A stretch of DNA of 64,000 nucleotides, taken from Cyanobacteriota bacterium SRBZ.bins.94.201705 (GTDB lineage Bacteria > Cyanobacteriota > Cyanobacteriia > Cyanobacteriales > Cyanobacteriaceae). Of this stretch, positions 18,038-28,309 are shown piece after piece (position 1 is the first letter of the stretch; every line of letters begins with the position of its first letter). The notes under the pieces are model-generated. The model worked only from the letters and a program-made list of their open reading frames with translations, had not been told where the DNA came from and did not search any database. The stretch is from assembly GCA_030549855.1 (NCBI GenBank), contig JAUQQP010000029.1, positions 1 to 64,000 on the forward strand, in the 5' to 3' direction. The position numbers and the translations under genes are program-made.

Positions 18038-19189
18038 CTAAAAGTCGTCGGGAAAAAGAGTGTGTCTTAAAATGGCGCCCTCAAAACTGGTATCATGACA
18101 ATAAGCCCCCGTAAAATCGGCATATTCCAGTTTAGCCCGACGGAAGGAAACCCGCCGCACAATAGCATCCGTAAAGTCGGCATGCCACAAATCCGCCTTC
18201 CAGAAGCTGGCATTTATTATGTGTGCTCCATGTAATCTGGCTTTTTCTAAATCTGCCTCCTCTAAATTGGCATTTCCCAGACAGGCATACCGCCAATCAC
18301 TGTCTCTGGCATGAATTTTAGACAAGTCAGCCTGACTGAAATCGGTATTTTTCAGGTTACAATAGTCCAAGTCAGCTTGTTGTAAATTGGCCCCCTTAAA
18401 ACTGGCACGCTCACAATTAGCATAGCGCAAATTAGCCCCCTTTAAAAAGGCCCCGTCAAGGATAGCACCAGTTAAATCAGCCTCGCCAAAATTGGCATCA
18501 GCCAAGTTGGCACCAGTCAAGTCGGCACCAGTTAAACAAGCCCGCCATAAGTCTACCCCTTTCAAATCCCTTCCCCTCAAAGAGACACCCCTCAGACAGG
18601 CATAAGGTCCTATGGCACCACAGGTTGTATAATTAAAATGGGGGGGCCATTTTGTCCTGTAGGAATAACGGGCATTGGTTAATTTAGCACCAGTTAATTC
18701 GGCAGTGGTTAAATCCGCATCCGTGAGATTACTCCCTCTCAAATCCGCTTCCCTAAGATTAACCCCCCGCAAAGTCGCATCTGTCAGGTTTACATTTCTC
18801 AAGTCTACACCAGCCAGATTCTTGTATTCCAACGAGATGCCAGTAAGATTTATCTTCCCTAGTCTCTTCTTCCTTTTTAGATTATTCCATATGTCAACCC
18901 TCTCGGCCTTTAATATCAAGACTGGTTTATACTCGAATAGTATAGGGAAAATTTGAGGGGGGAGACAGTCAAAATGGGTTAATAGGTTTTCTATAATCTC
19001 ATCCCCAACGCCGGTAATCAGATAGGGGTTTTCTTGAAGCAACTGGCAAACAATCTCCTTAGGCGTCTGGGGATTGGCAATGACTTTCCGAAGTATTGTT
19101 GGATTTGGATGCCTCGCTAATTCCGCCAATTTTTCTGGTACTGTGTTCAATGATAATGCCTTTTCTTCAAAGGACTTTTTCTCACTCAT
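18038..19189 (-). CDS. pentapeptide repeat protein
   Basis: A 383-residue protein. Residues about 1-105 hold a short helical domain with LAELARHPNPTILRKVIANP, a pattern resembling variant leucine-rich repeats. From about residue 125 onward more than thirty A(D/N)LXX pentapeptides form a right-handed quadrilateral beta helix, interrupted once near residues 180-200 (RYSYRTKWPPHFNYTTCG). Such proteins are abundant in cyanobacteria and mostly uncharacterised. The neighbours, an MFS transporter and a carotenoid cyclase-like gene on the other strand, do not suggest a role. Confidence 0.88.
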   Translation of the reverse strand: MSEKKSFEEKALSLNTVPEKLAELARHPNPTILRKVIANPQTPKEIVCQLLQENPYLITGVGDEIIENLLTHFDCLPPQIFPILFEYKPVLILKAERVDIWNNLKRKKRLGKINLTGISLEYKNLAGVDLRNVNLTDATLRGVNLREADLRGSNLTDADLTTAELTGAKLTNARYSYRTKWPPHFNYTTCGAIGPYACLRGVSLRGRDLKGVDLWRACLTGADLTGANLADANFGEADLTGAILDGAFLKGANLRYANCERASFKGANLQQADLDYCNLKNTDFSQADLSKIHARDSDWRYACLGNANLEEADLEKARLHGAHIINASFWKADLWHADFTDAIVRRVSFRRAKLEYADFTGAYCHDTSFEGAILRHTLFPDDF

Positions 19190-19271
19190 AGGCTTTTTTG
19201 TAATTGACTATCTTATACAACATAATAGACTCAATTCTCCCTGGTAGACTGTTATTGAGGTGTCAGTGTCT

Positions 19272-20789
19272 ATGTCATTTGAGAGTATAAAACTGCCTCC
19301 AGAAACAGAAAAAGCATTACTACAAGCAGATTCCCTGTGGGAGAAATTTAGGAAGGACAATTTTTCCCCAAAACGGGTAGTTAACAGCGGAGATATTCCC
19401 TTGAGAGACAATGATTATGATGTGATTGTTTGTGGAGGTAATTTGGGCATTTTTTTAGCTACCACCTTGCAAATGAAGGGATATAAAGTTGCGGTGATAG
19501 AAAAAGGATTATTGCGAGGAAGGGAACAAGAGTGGAATATTTCGAGAAAAGAGTTGAATTGTCTGTTAGAATTAGGCCTTTTGACAGAAAAAGAGTTATC
19601 AGAGGCAATTTATACCGAGTATAACCCAGCGAGGATTGGATTTTATAAGGGATACCACCTGTGGGTGAAAGACGTTTTAAATATAGGAGTAAGCCCAAGA
19701 ATACTAATAGCAAAGATTAGGGAAAAATTTGAGCAATTAAAAGGAGTGGTTATCGAAAATAATAGCTTTGAAAATGCCACGGTGGGGATTGGCGGGGTGG
19801 AGGTAAAAACCAATAGCCAAACCCTCACCTGTAGACTATTAATCGACTGCATGGGGCATTTTTCCCCTATAGTAAAACAGGCGAGGAGAAATCAAAAACC
19901 AGAAGGGGTGTGTTTAGTGGTAGGCAGTTGTGGAAAAGGGTTTAAGGAAAATGAAACTGGAGACTTGATTTACACCTTCACGCCTATTATTAACCAATAC
20001 CAGTATTTTTGGGAGGCATTTCCGGCAAAGGAAGGACGTACTACATATCTGTTTACCTATACTGATGCCAAACCGGAAAGAATTAGTCTCAGAAAGTTAA
20101 TGGGAGAGTATCTTCGTCTATTGCCGGAGTATCAGAATATAGCTTTAGAGGAGATTGAGTTTAAAAGATTTTTGTTTGGCTTTTTCCCAGCCTACTACCA
20201 AAGTCCCCTACAAATGCCATGGGATAGGATAATAGCAGTGGGGGATAGTAGTGGCATGCAGTCGCCGGTGAGTTTTGGTGGTTTTGCCGCCATGTTACGT
20301 CATCTTCCCCGTCTGACTACTGCTATTGATGAGGCTTTACAGGGAGATTATCTTTCTTGCCGGGATTTAGTCTTAATTCAACCCTATCAACCCAATCTTT
20401 CTGTGACTTGGCTATTCCAAAAAACCATGATGGTAGCTGACAATAAACGGCTGTCTGGCAATGAAATCAATCAGTTGATGAGTGCAGTATTTCAGGTAAT
20501 GGCTAAAATGGGACAAGAGGTATTAAAACCTTTTTTACAAGACGTGATACAGTTTGCCGGTTTGACAAAGACGCTGCCTCAGGTAGACATTCGTCTGGTT
20601 TTACCTTTACTGCCAGACTTTCCTATACTGTTAGACTGGCTAAGACATTACCTTAACCTTGGCATTTACACAGGTTTGTATCCCCTTGCCTCATCCCTAA
20701 AACCCCTAACAACACACCTTCCTCCCCGGGCAAAATATTACTATCAACGTTATCTAGACATGTGGCAGTATGGCTCAGGTATAGCTTGA
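19272..20789 (+). CDS. CruA/CruP-family flavoprotein, likely CruP
   Basis: A 505-residue FAD protein with the binding motif CGGNLGIFLATTL and an E-K-G end to the second strand (VAVIEKG). Its length and the pattern WNISRKEL, SGMQSPVSFGGF and the conserved AVGDSSG are those of the CruA/CruP lycopene cyclase family; the shorter length favours CruP over CruA. CruA is a lycopene cyclase; CruP is a paralogue linked to oxidative stress and epoxide limitation. The start could also be GTG at 19260 or 19266. Family firm, subtype tentative. Confidence 0.7.
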   Translation: MSFESIKLPPETEKALLQADSLWEKFRKDNFSPKRVVNSGDIPLRDNDYDVIVCGGNLGIFLATTLQMKGYKVAVIEKGLLRGREQEWNISRKELNCLLELGLLTEKELSEAIYTEYNPARIGFYKGYHLWVKDVLNIGVSPRILIAKIREKFEQLKGVVIENNSFENATVGIGGVEVKTNSQTLTCRLLIDCMGHFSPIVKQARRNQKPEGVCLVVGSCGKGFKENETGDLIYTFTPIINQYQYFWEAFPAKEGRTTYLFTYTDAKPERISLRKLMGEYLRLLPEYQNIALEEIEFKRFLFGFFPAYYQSPLQMPWDRIIAVGDSSGMQSPVSFGGFAAMLRHLPRLTTAIDEALQGDYLSCRDLVLIQPYQPNLSVTWLFQKTMMVADNKRLSGNEINQLMSAVFQVMAKMGQEVLKPFLQDVIQFAGLTKTLPQVDIRLVLPLLPDFPILLDWLRHYLNLGIYTGLYPLASSLKPLTTHLPPRAKYYYQRYLDMWQYGSGIA

Positions 20790-20806
20790 TGGTGTTATAT
20801 TGGACT

Positions 20807-21814
20807 TTAGGCCGTAACAAATTCCTGGTATTTTAGGTAGATATTCTCGCCGGGAATGGGTTTGGAAAAGGAGGGGGGGAGTTTGTATTTGTGTGGGGGG
20901 TATTCTTGTCTGATTTCCAGGAGGGTATCGTAGTGTCTTTTCCACTTCCTCAAACTTTCCAATAATTGTTCAAAACGATATACTAGATTTTCATAGCGGT
21001 TGGATAGGGCAATATATTGAATTATCTTGGCATAGACAATTACCTGATTATCATCTGCAGGTATACCAATTATCTGACCTATTTTAGCCAGTTGTTCAGA
21101 GTAAACTTTAGCCACTAACACCAAGGCTTTGAGATTCCTTAAATCCTGTTTTTTCAGTTTATTGAGAATATCACCAATGGTGGCAAAAATGGAAAAATCC
21201 GGCCAATCATATTGCTTAAAAAGGGACAAGAGGTGTAAACCTATCGCTTCCTCGGTAACAGTTTCCAGGGCTATTTTATAGGCTAAAAGGGCGTTTTTCG
21301 TAGGCTCATTGCGGATAATATCTATCAGTTTATCTACTTCTGGCAAAACTACTTGACGAAACAAAACCGGCTCGGGGATAATGTTCAACTGTTCACCAAT
21401 AAAATTGTACAATTCCGCTTGTGTTTTTCCCTGAAAGTCTAACTCTACCCTTCTAAGAGTGCGAAACTGATTGAGATGTTTTAGGATGAAGGTAAAAATT
21501 TTAACAAAACTTTGTAGCCCTTTGTAATCATCCTGGTTGGACTCTATTTTGCGTCTAACCCGCATGTAAAACAGGAATTCGGGGGTATACTGTTCATTGT
21601 CCAACATTCTGATACTCGGTTCAAGGTCGGTTAAAGTATTTAATTCGGTGTCATGGAGGGATAATGCTAATTCCGGCAATGGCTGACGGTGAAAAAAACC
21701 CCAAATTCTTTCCACCAGACTAACACTGCCAAATAAAGGGCGATTCCACCAGGGTTTTTCCAAGGTTTTGGCGTTGGCCAGCGGGTTGGATTTCATTGCC
21801 TTCATTCTTTCCAC
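20807..21814 (-). CDS. conserved hypothetical protein
   Basis: A 335-residue, largely helical and charged protein with no membrane segment or signal peptide. I do not recognise it. Visible features are an aromatic N-terminal stretch (KPWWNRPLFGSVSLVERIWGF), a middle with many Leu/Ile heptad-like spacings, and a basic C-terminus. It lies between a CruP-like gene (convergent, 17 bp away) and pcrA (same strand, 79 bp away). An ATG at codon 4 or 7 is equally possible as start. Confidence 0.7.
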   Translation of the reverse strand: MERMKAMKSNPLANAKTLEKPWWNRPLFGSVSLVERIWGFFHRQPLPELALSLHDTELNTLTDLEPSIRMLDNEQYTPEFLFYMRVRRKIESNQDDYKGLQSFVKIFTFILKHLNQFRTLRRVELDFQGKTQAELYNFIGEQLNIIPEPVLFRQVVLPEVDKLIDIIRNEPTKNALLAYKIALETVTEEAIGLHLLSLFKQYDWPDFSIFATIGDILNKLKKQDLRNLKALVLVAKVYSEQLAKIGQIIGIPADDNQVIVYAKIIQYIALSNRYENLVYRFEQLLESLRKWKRHYDTLLEIRQEYPPHKYKLPPSFSKPIPGENIYLKYQEFVTA

Positions 21815-21893
21815 CAGTCTACCCCCTAGCTGACATTATAACACTATATTGATTTACTCCCACAGCCACCCACCAGAAAGACAAGCCTCCACT

Positions 21894-24242
21894 CTAACCC
21901 CTATTCCCTACTATCCCCCCGGAGGAGATTTTTTCTAACTTGCTGTGATTGGGGTTAATGATTTTTCTACCAGAGGGAAACTGTACTACTAGGGTATTTT
22001 TTTTGCCTAAATCCAACAGATGTGTCACAATACCCTCGCCAAAGGTGGGATGGAAAACCCTGTCTCCCTTCTGCCAAGTGATGGGCAATTCTGCTTTTCT
22101 GGGGGATGTAGCTGTGGAGGGGGTGTATCGGAGGATAGTAGGTATGTCTTTGACTATTAAATCCGGCGGCAACTCATCTAAAAACTGAGAAGGCATGCAA
22201 TTGTCTATACCCCCCCAAGAATTCCTCTTTCTAGCATAGCTCAAAAATAACTGTTCTCTCGCCCTTGTGATACCCACATAACACAACCGCCTTTCTTCCT
22301 CCAGGGAAAGAGAGTCTTTTAAACTGCGATGGTGGGGGAATAGTCCTTGTTCTAATCCTACCAGAAAGACGATGGGGAATTCTAGTCCTTTGGCGGCATG
22401 GAGAGTCATAAGGGAAACTGCCTTGCCATCTTGTGGCTTGTCCAAATCGCCGGCAAGGGAAGCATTATTCAAGAATGCCTGTAGACTAGAATCTTCGTTT
22501 TCTGCGGCAAATTGTGACATAGCGGCAGCCAACTCTTGGAGGTTTTGTAGTCGGTTTTCTGCCTCGTCGGTGTTTTTCTCTTGTAAATCTTGATAGTAAC
22601 CAGACTCTGTCAAGACATAGTGTAGGATTTCTACTGCAGGCACCCCTTGTGCTAACATTTCCTGACAAGAGGTAATCAACTGGGCGAATGCTAGGATACT
22701 TTTGGCAGCCCTGCCGGCTATACTGTTGACTGTGGTGGTGTCGGTGATAATTTCCCACAGGGGGATACCTAATTCCCTAGATGCCGTTAAGAGGTTATCA
22801 ATGGTAGTATCGCCAATTCCCCTTTTTGGCTTGTTAATTATTCGCAGAAGACTAATACTATCTGCCGGGTTTACAATTACTTTGAGGTAGGCTAGTGCAT
22901 CTTTGATTTCCATTCTCTCATAGAATTTTAATCCCCCCACCACCTGATAGGGTATATTTCTTTTTATTAACTCTTCTTCAAAGGGCCTACTCTGGGAGTT
23001 TACTCTGTAGAGAATGGCAAAATCTCCCCAATTCAATTCTTCATTTTCCCTCACTAGTTGTTGAATTTGTCTGCAGACAAATACTGCCTCATCTTTTTCG
23101 TTTTCTGCTTCATAAAGATAGATGTCTTCGCCAGCGCCTCTGGTAGGTTTTAATACCTTATCTATTCGCTGTTTGTTGTGTTCAATTAATACGTTTGCTG
23201 CTTGGAGTATATTTTCTCTGGAGCGATAATTCTCCTCCAATTTTATCATTGTTTTTGTTTCGTCATCTGGGAGATTGTCCCCGAAATCCTCTTGGAAAGA
23301 CAGCAATATTTTGAAGTCTGCCATGCGGAAGGAGTAGATGGATTGATCCGCATCTCCTACCACGAATAATGAGCGATTTTCCCAATTCCAGTAACTTTTA
23401 TCCGGTTCATTATTGGTTACCAGAAGCCTAATTAAATCATACTGAATCCGGTTGGTATCCTGATATTCATCTACCAGGATATGTCTAAATTGTTGGTGCC
23501 AATAACCTAAAATAGACTCATTTTGCTGAAATAATTTTACGGTTACCAGAATCAAATCGTCGAAATCCAGGGCATTGTTTTTAGCTAATTCATCCTGGTA
23601 ATTTTCATATACCTCTGCTATAACTCTTCCCCTGTAGTCTGGATATTCCCTAAGATAGTCTCTGGGGGATAAACCCAGGTTTTTGGCTTTGCTTATCTGA
23701 TAACGTACAGTACGGGGGTCAAATTTTTTTTCGTCCAGATTTAGTTTTTTAGTGATAATCTGGTCTAGGAGTTTCTGGGAGTCTTCTTCATCGAAGATAG
23801 TGAAGTTTTTATCCCAACTTCTTCCCCTTTCGTCCCTATATTTGTTAATATCAAAGCGGAGGATCTTCACACAGAGACTATGGAAAGTCCCAATCCACAA
23901 GTCTTTGGTAACCCGCTTGTAGACTCTGGATTGAATAGTTTTCTGTTCTAATTCTCCCAGAAGTTCCCACCTAGTGCCATATCTTTCCTGGGCGATTTTT
24001 TCAGCGAAAATCCTCTCGATTCTGTCCTTCATTTCCTTGGCTGCCTTATTGGTAAAGGTGACAGCCAAAATTTTTTCTGGTTCAACATTGTGTTTTAAAA
24101 TGAGATTAGCTATCCTATAGGTAAGGGCTCTAGTTTTTCCAGACCCAGCCCCTGCAACTACTAGTAATGGTCCACAAAAATGTTCTACTGCCTTTTTCTG
24201 GGAGGGGTTGAGATGGAAGAGGAAATCTAGTTCAGATTCCAT
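21894..24242 (-). CDS. pcrA: ATP-dependent DNA helicase PcrA/UvrD
   Basis: A 782-residue superfamily 1 3'-5' helicase for nucleotide-excision and mismatch repair and for clearing proteins from DNA. Motif I is AGAGSGKT (residues 30-37), motif II DEYQDTN, motif III VGDADQSIYSFR, motif IV NYRS, and motif VI GITRAREQL. The C-terminal tail ends in a small Tudor-like domain (WQKGDRVFHPTFGEG...), typical of PcrA. Full length, no interruption. Confidence 0.95.
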   Translation of the reverse strand: MESELDFLFHLNPSQKKAVEHFCGPLLVVAGAGSGKTRALTYRIANLILKHNVEPEKILAVTFTNKAAKEMKDRIERIFAEKIAQERYGTRWELLGELEQKTIQSRVYKRVTKDLWIGTFHSLCVKILRFDINKYRDERGRSWDKNFTIFDEEDSQKLLDQIITKKLNLDEKKFDPRTVRYQISKAKNLGLSPRDYLREYPDYRGRVIAEVYENYQDELAKNNALDFDDLILVTVKLFQQNESILGYWHQQFRHILVDEYQDTNRIQYDLIRLLVTNNEPDKSYWNWENRSLFVVGDADQSIYSFRMADFKILLSFQEDFGDNLPDDETKTMIKLEENYRSRENILQAANVLIEHNKQRIDKVLKPTRGAGEDIYLYEAENEKDEAVFVCRQIQQLVRENEELNWGDFAILYRVNSQSRPFEEELIKRNIPYQVVGGLKFYERMEIKDALAYLKVIVNPADSISLLRIINKPKRGIGDTTIDNLLTASRELGIPLWEIITDTTTVNSIAGRAAKSILAFAQLITSCQEMLAQGVPAVEILHYVLTESGYYQDLQEKNTDEAENRLQNLQELAAAMSQFAAENEDSSLQAFLNNASLAGDLDKPQDGKAVSLMTLHAAKGLEFPIVFLVGLEQGLFPHHRSLKDSLSLEEERRLCYVGITRAREQLFLSYARKRNSWGGIDNCMPSQFLDELPPDLIVKDIPTILRYTPSTATSPRKAELPITWQKGDRVFHPTFGEGIVTHLLDLGKKNTLVVQFPSGRKIINPNHSKLEKISSGGIVGNRG

Positions 24243-24442
24243 TTTGTTGATTGTCCAGTGTTAGGGTTTGGATGGAACACAAAGTAGCCAATTAGTCACC
24301 AGCCTTAGGATAGTAATTATAACAAATTAGTGGAGATTTTTGAAGAGAAAAATAAGACTAAATAGGCCTATTTGTGAGGGAAATTACCAAAAGGGCGGAG
24401 GAAATTACTCCCCGGGAAGGGGGAGTCCAGAAAGGGGAAATA

Positions 24443-25234
24443 TTAAGAGGAGGGAGGAGTCATACCCATAATTTCATAACCGGCATCCACGTAGAGAATC
24501 TGTCCTGTGATGCCACTGGCCAAATCGCTACACAGGAAAGCAGCGGCGTTACCGACTTCGATTTGGGTGACAGTGCGACGGAGGGGTGCCACTTTTTCTA
24601 CATGGTGGATCATATCTAGTATACCACCAACGGCGGAAGAAGCAAGGGTACGAATGGGGCCAGCGGAAATGGCATTAACTCTGACGTTTTGTGGGCCAAA
24701 TTCGGCGGCAAGATAACGGACACTCATTTCTAGGGCAGCCTTGGCCACACCCATGATATTATAATTAGGGATGACTCTAACGCCGCCCAGATAGGTGAGG
24801 GTGACAATACTACCACCTGGGCGAAAGAGGGGTTTTGCTGCCTGTGCCAGACGGATGAGAGAATAGGTACTGACGTCTAAAGCCACCTGAAAGCCACTGC
24901 GGGAAACCTTACTGAAATCCCCCGACAGGTCTTCTTTGTGGGCAAAGGCTAGGGAATGGATTAAAATGTCTATGTGACCCCATTTTTCCTTAACAGCGGC
25001 GAAGGTGGCATCTATTTGGGCGTCGTCTTGGACATTACAGGGGAGGAAAAGACTGGGATTGAGGGGTTGTACTAATTCTCCCACCTTCTTTTCCATACGC
25101 CCTTTTTCATCCGGCAAGTAGGTAACACCTATGTTGGCACCAGCTTTATGTAACTGTTGTGCTATTCCCCAAGCGATGGACTTATTGTTAGCTATGCCGG
25201 TAACTAAGGCGTTTTTTCCAGTTAGGTCCAACAT
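24443..25234 (-). CDS. fabI: enoyl-ACP reductase (NADH)
   Basis: A 263-residue short-chain dehydrogenase that completes each cycle of type II fatty acid synthesis. The cofactor region GIANNKSIAWGIA and the catalytic pair YNIMGVAK (Tyr-x6-Lys) are the FabI pattern, not the classical Tyr-x3-Lys. The tail GQILYVDAGYEIMG is conserved. It is divergent from ntcA with 106 bp between the starts, so the two promoters share one short region. Confidence 0.96.
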   Translation of the reverse strand: MLDLTGKNALVTGIANNKSIAWGIAQQLHKAGANIGVTYLPDEKGRMEKKVGELVQPLNPSLFLPCNVQDDAQIDATFAAVKEKWGHIDILIHSLAFAHKEDLSGDFSKVSRSGFQVALDVSTYSLIRLAQAAKPLFRPGGSIVTLTYLGGVRVIPNYNIMGVAKAALEMSVRYLAAEFGPQNVRVNAISAGPIRTLASSAVGGILDMIHHVEKVAPLRRTVTQIEVGNAAAFLCSDLASGITGQILYVDAGYEIMGMTPPSS

Positions 25235-25340
25235 ATCCTTGATTATCGCAAAAGTTTTCTGTATTGTGATGATAATTATCCGCTAAACTGATCCACTTAT
25301 AGAAACAACTATTGGTCATTTTCCTATACATATTGCCCCT

Positions 25341-26018
25341 ATGCAGTTTGCGTTTTCTCCTGAGAAATCCCTAGCGGAGGTTTTCCGGCAAATTGGTGCC
25401 CCGGGTCACACCCCTGTAGTAGAAAAGTATGAACGGGGTAAAACCATTTTCTTCCCGGGTGATCCAGCGGAAAGAGTTTATTTTCTCCTCAAAGGTGCAG
25501 TGAAACTGTCTCGTCTTTACGAGGCGGGGGAGGAGATTACTGTTGCCCTGTTGCGGGAGAACAGTATTTTTGGTGTATTATCTCTTGTAACAGGTCAAAA
25601 GTCGGATCGTTTTTATCACGCCGTGGCCTTTACACCGGTAGAATTATTATCGGCGCCGGTGGAGCAATTTCAAAGGGCTTTGGCGGAAAATCCCGAGTTA
25701 TCCCGTTTGATGTTACAAGGTCTTTCTTCTAGAATATTACAAACAGAAATGATGATAGAAACCCTAGCACATCGTGACATGGCTTCCAGACTGGTGAGTT
25801 TTTTATTGATTCTCTGTCGGGATTTTGGTGTTCCGGGGCCTAATGGTGTTACAATCGACCTGAAGTTGTCTCATCAGGCTATTGCTGAGGCCATTGGTTC
25901 TACTCGTGTTACCGTTACTCGTTTATTAGGGGAGTTAAGACAACAGAATTTAATTTCCATCCACAAGAAGAAAATTACGGTGCATGATCCTGTTTCTTTG
26001 AGTCAACAATTTGCCTAG
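25341..26018 (+). CDS. ntcA: global nitrogen regulator NtcA
   Basis: A 225-residue CRP/FNR-family activator that senses 2-oxoglutarate and controls nitrogen assimilation in cyanobacteria. The N-terminal beta-roll ([20 protein letters not shown]) and the C-terminal winged helix with recognition segment [20 protein letters not shown] match NtcA closely. The short leader has no exact GTA-N8-TAC box; the nearest match, around 25260, is imperfect. PipX and PII partners are not in the window. Confidence 0.97.
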   Translation: MQFAFSPEKSLAEVFRQIGAPGHTPVVEKYERGKTIFFPGDPAERVYFLLKGAVKLSRLYEAGEEITVALLRENSIFGVLSLVTGQKSDRFYHAVAFTPVELLSAPVEQFQRALAENPELSRLMLQGLSSRILQTEMMIETLAHRDMASRLVSFLLILCRDFGVPGPNGVTIDLKLSHQAIAEAIGSTRVTVTRLLGELRQQNLISIHKKKITVHDPVSLSQQFA

Positions 26019-26097
26019 TTTTCTCCTTTTTTCTCCCCGCACCCTATCCCAACTTTACCCTATTTGATTATAGCACTGGGTGGTCTTTTGCAACTAG

Positions 26098-27594
26098 ATG
26101 ACTAGCGCTTATATTCTCATCATTGCTATTTTGGTTTTGGGGGGATTAATTGCCGCTTTAGGGGATAGAATTGGGACAAAGGTAGGAAAAGCCCGACTTA
26201 CCATTTTTAATCTTCGCCCTAGACAAACTGCCACCTTAGTCACCATTGTTACTGGTGTTTGTATTTCCGCTACTACTCTTTTGCTATTATTTGGACTTAG
26301 TGGTTCTCTTCGTCAAGGGGTTTTTGAACTGGATGAAATTCTCAAAAAAAGGAGGCAGCTTTCCAAAGAATTAGAAGCTGTTAGAAACGAGAAGATTCGA
26401 GTACAATCTCAACTACTGGAGGCTCAAAAAAAACAGGAAAATGCCTCCCGAAAGTTAGCTTTAAAAGAGAGGGAAGTTAATGAAGCCTTAAATACCATAA
26501 ACCAGTATATAGATGCTAGTCAAAAACTCAAGAAAGAAGTAAGTATTATTCTGAAAGATAAACAGCGTCTCCTCGGGGAAAAGGAGAAACTGGAAAAACA
26601 AAAAAAGGAACTAGAGATGTTAATCGCCAGGCAAAACAACGAGTTGAAAAAGAAGGAAGGCAGATTACTATTTCAACAGGCAAAAATAGAGGAGAAGGAT
26701 AAGGCTTTGAGGGAGAAAGAAGCCAAACTGAAGCGACTATCAGAAGATTTGAAAAAACTAGAATACAATCGGAAAAAACTGGAAGCGCAAATCAAAGAAA
26801 GGGATACAAAAATAGCAGAAATAGATAAAATGATCGCCAGAAATGAGGAGCTTTTGGCGATGAAGGAAGAGGAGTTAGGGAATTTGGAGAGAGAATTGGC
26901 TTTTTACAGAAAGGAGGTGGAAATTTTAGAACAGTACTATCAAACCTATCAATATTTAAGGGAAAGGCCAATAGCAATTCTAAAGGGACAAGTGTTGAAT
27001 ATAACCTTGGTAGACACAAGAGAAAATAGGGATTTAACTACTCTAATAGATGTAATTCTGAATGAAGCGAATAGAGGAGTAATGCGGATGCTGGGGTATG
27101 GAAATGGAAATCAGCTGCCTAGGGAAAGATATGTAACAATTACTAGGGCACAGGTGGAACAAATAAAACAACAAATAGCAACACCGGGTCAATATCTTAT
27201 TAGGATAATATCGGCAGGGAATTATGTAGTAGGAGAGGAGAAAATTAGGGTTTTTGCTGATGTTACCCCCAATGTGCTAGTATACAGACAGAATCAGCCT
27301 ATTGCCTCTATTACTATTGAGGAAAAGGACCTAAACAGTGGAGAATTACAGGAGAAATTGGACTTTTTAATTTCTGTCAGTCAATTTAGGGCCAGGAGGG
27401 AGGGTATCTTGGGGGAAATAATAGTAGGGGATGGGTCCATTATATCCTTAGTCAATTTTATCCAAAAAGTGCGCTCATCCCCACAACAAATAGAAGAAAT
27501 TAGGACTATTGCCGCCAAGAATACCTACGCCTCAGGCCCTTTACAGATTAACCTAGTGGCCTTTGCGGGGGGGCAAGAGATATTACGTTTGTAG
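26098..27594 (+). CDS. DUF3084 membrane-anchored coiled-coil protein
   Basis: A 498-residue protein. Two hydrophobic segments lie near residues 4-20 and 48-70, followed by a continuous charged coiled coil from about residue 80 to 285 (Lys/Glu-rich heptads), then a globular C-terminal domain with conserved ARREGILGE. This is the cyanobacterial DUF3084 layout. The coiled coil probably faces the cytoplasm, given basic residues after the first helix. Function unknown. It ends one base before the convergent LabA-like gene. Confidence 0.85.
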   Translation: MTSAYILIIAILVLGGLIAALGDRIGTKVGKARLTIFNLRPRQTATLVTIVTGVCISATTLLLLFGLSGSLRQGVFELDEILKKRRQLSKELEAVRNEKIRVQSQLLEAQKKQENASRKLALKEREVNEALNTINQYIDASQKLKKEVSIILKDKQRLLGEKEKLEKQKKELEMLIARQNNELKKKEGRLLFQQAKIEEKDKALREKEAKLKRLSEDLKKLEYNRKKLEAQIKERDTKIAEIDKMIARNEELLAMKEEELGNLERELAFYRKEVEILEQYYQTYQYLRERPIAILKGQVLNITLVDTRENRDLTTLIDVILNEANRGVMRMLGYGNGNQLPRERYVTITRAQVEQIKQQIATPGQYLIRIISAGNYVVGEEKIRVFADVTPNVLVYRQNQPIASITIEEKDLNSGELQEKLDFLISVSQFRARREGILGEIIVGDGSIISLVNFIQKVRSSPQQIEEIRTIAAKNTYASGPLQINLVAFAGGQEILRL

Positions 27595-27595
27595 T

Positions 27596-28201
27596 TTATT
27601 CATCTGGATCCCTCCCTTCGATGAGATGGTAAGGGGAGAAGGTGTCAGGAGGGCCACCCTTACGGGTTTTTTTGATGTCATCCCGGATTTGTTCTAAATC
27701 GATATAGCGATCAGCCACATTAATTAGATTATCACTAGTCATAGAGCGGAGGCTGACCACTTCCACCCGGGCACCACGATAACTGACGGCATCTACGGCA
27801 TAAGCCAAGTCGCCATCGCCGCTGACTAACACTGCCGTGTCGTAGTAGTCTACCAAAGCCATCAAGTCTACTGCGATTTCCACATCCAAGTTAGCTTTTT
27901 TAGTGCCATCCGGTAGTTGCACTAAGTCTTTGGCGATGACACGATAGCCATTCCGCCGCATCCATAGGAGGAATCCCTGTTGTTTTTCATTGGTGCGATC
28001 TACTCCAGTATAGAAGAAGGCCCGGAGTAGCTTGGCTCCAGCTGTAAGACGATATAATAGTTTAGTATAGTCAATTTCTACTCCCAATTGGAGGGCGGCG
28101 TAGAAGAGGTTTGAGCCATCGATGAAAATGGCCACCCTTCCTCGATTCTCCAATATCGGATCTGGGGGAAATACGGGATCGTTATCAAAATTATCCCACA
28201 T
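27596..28201 (-). CDS. LabA-like NYN-domain protein
   Basis: A 201-residue protein of the NYN (PIN-like) nuclease fold. The acidic residues FIDGSN, LDVEIAVDLMAL and VSGDGD form the expected metal-binding set. LabA of Synechococcus elongatus modulates circadian output below KaiC; other members bind or cut RNA. I start at the ATG at 28201, which has AAGGA at good spacing; an in-frame ATG 20 codons upstream would add a lysine-rich, low-complexity leader. metG lies upstream on the same strand. Confidence 0.82.
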   Translation of the reverse strand: MWDNFDNDPVFPPDPILENRGRVAIFIDGSNLFYAALQLGVEIDYTKLLYRLTAGAKLLRAFFYTGVDRTNEKQQGFLLWMRRNGYRVIAKDLVQLPDGTKKANLDVEIAVDLMALVDYYDTAVLVSGDGDLAYAVDAVSYRGARVEVVSLRSMTSDNLINVADRYIDLEQIRDDIKKTRKGGPPDTFSPYHLIEGRDPDE

Positions 28202-28309
28202 TTTTAGATCCTTATTTTTTTTTTTTCTTGTTTTTTTGTAAAAAATATCTCTCTCTGCCAAGATTTTCTCCCAGCAAAACCTCCAAATAGACTTATAAAA
28301 GAGGCGATT

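Noticed and set aside
25235-25340. NtcA box in the fabI-ntcA spacer
   Set aside because: No GTA-N8-TAC match; the closest candidate around 25260 fails the second half-site.
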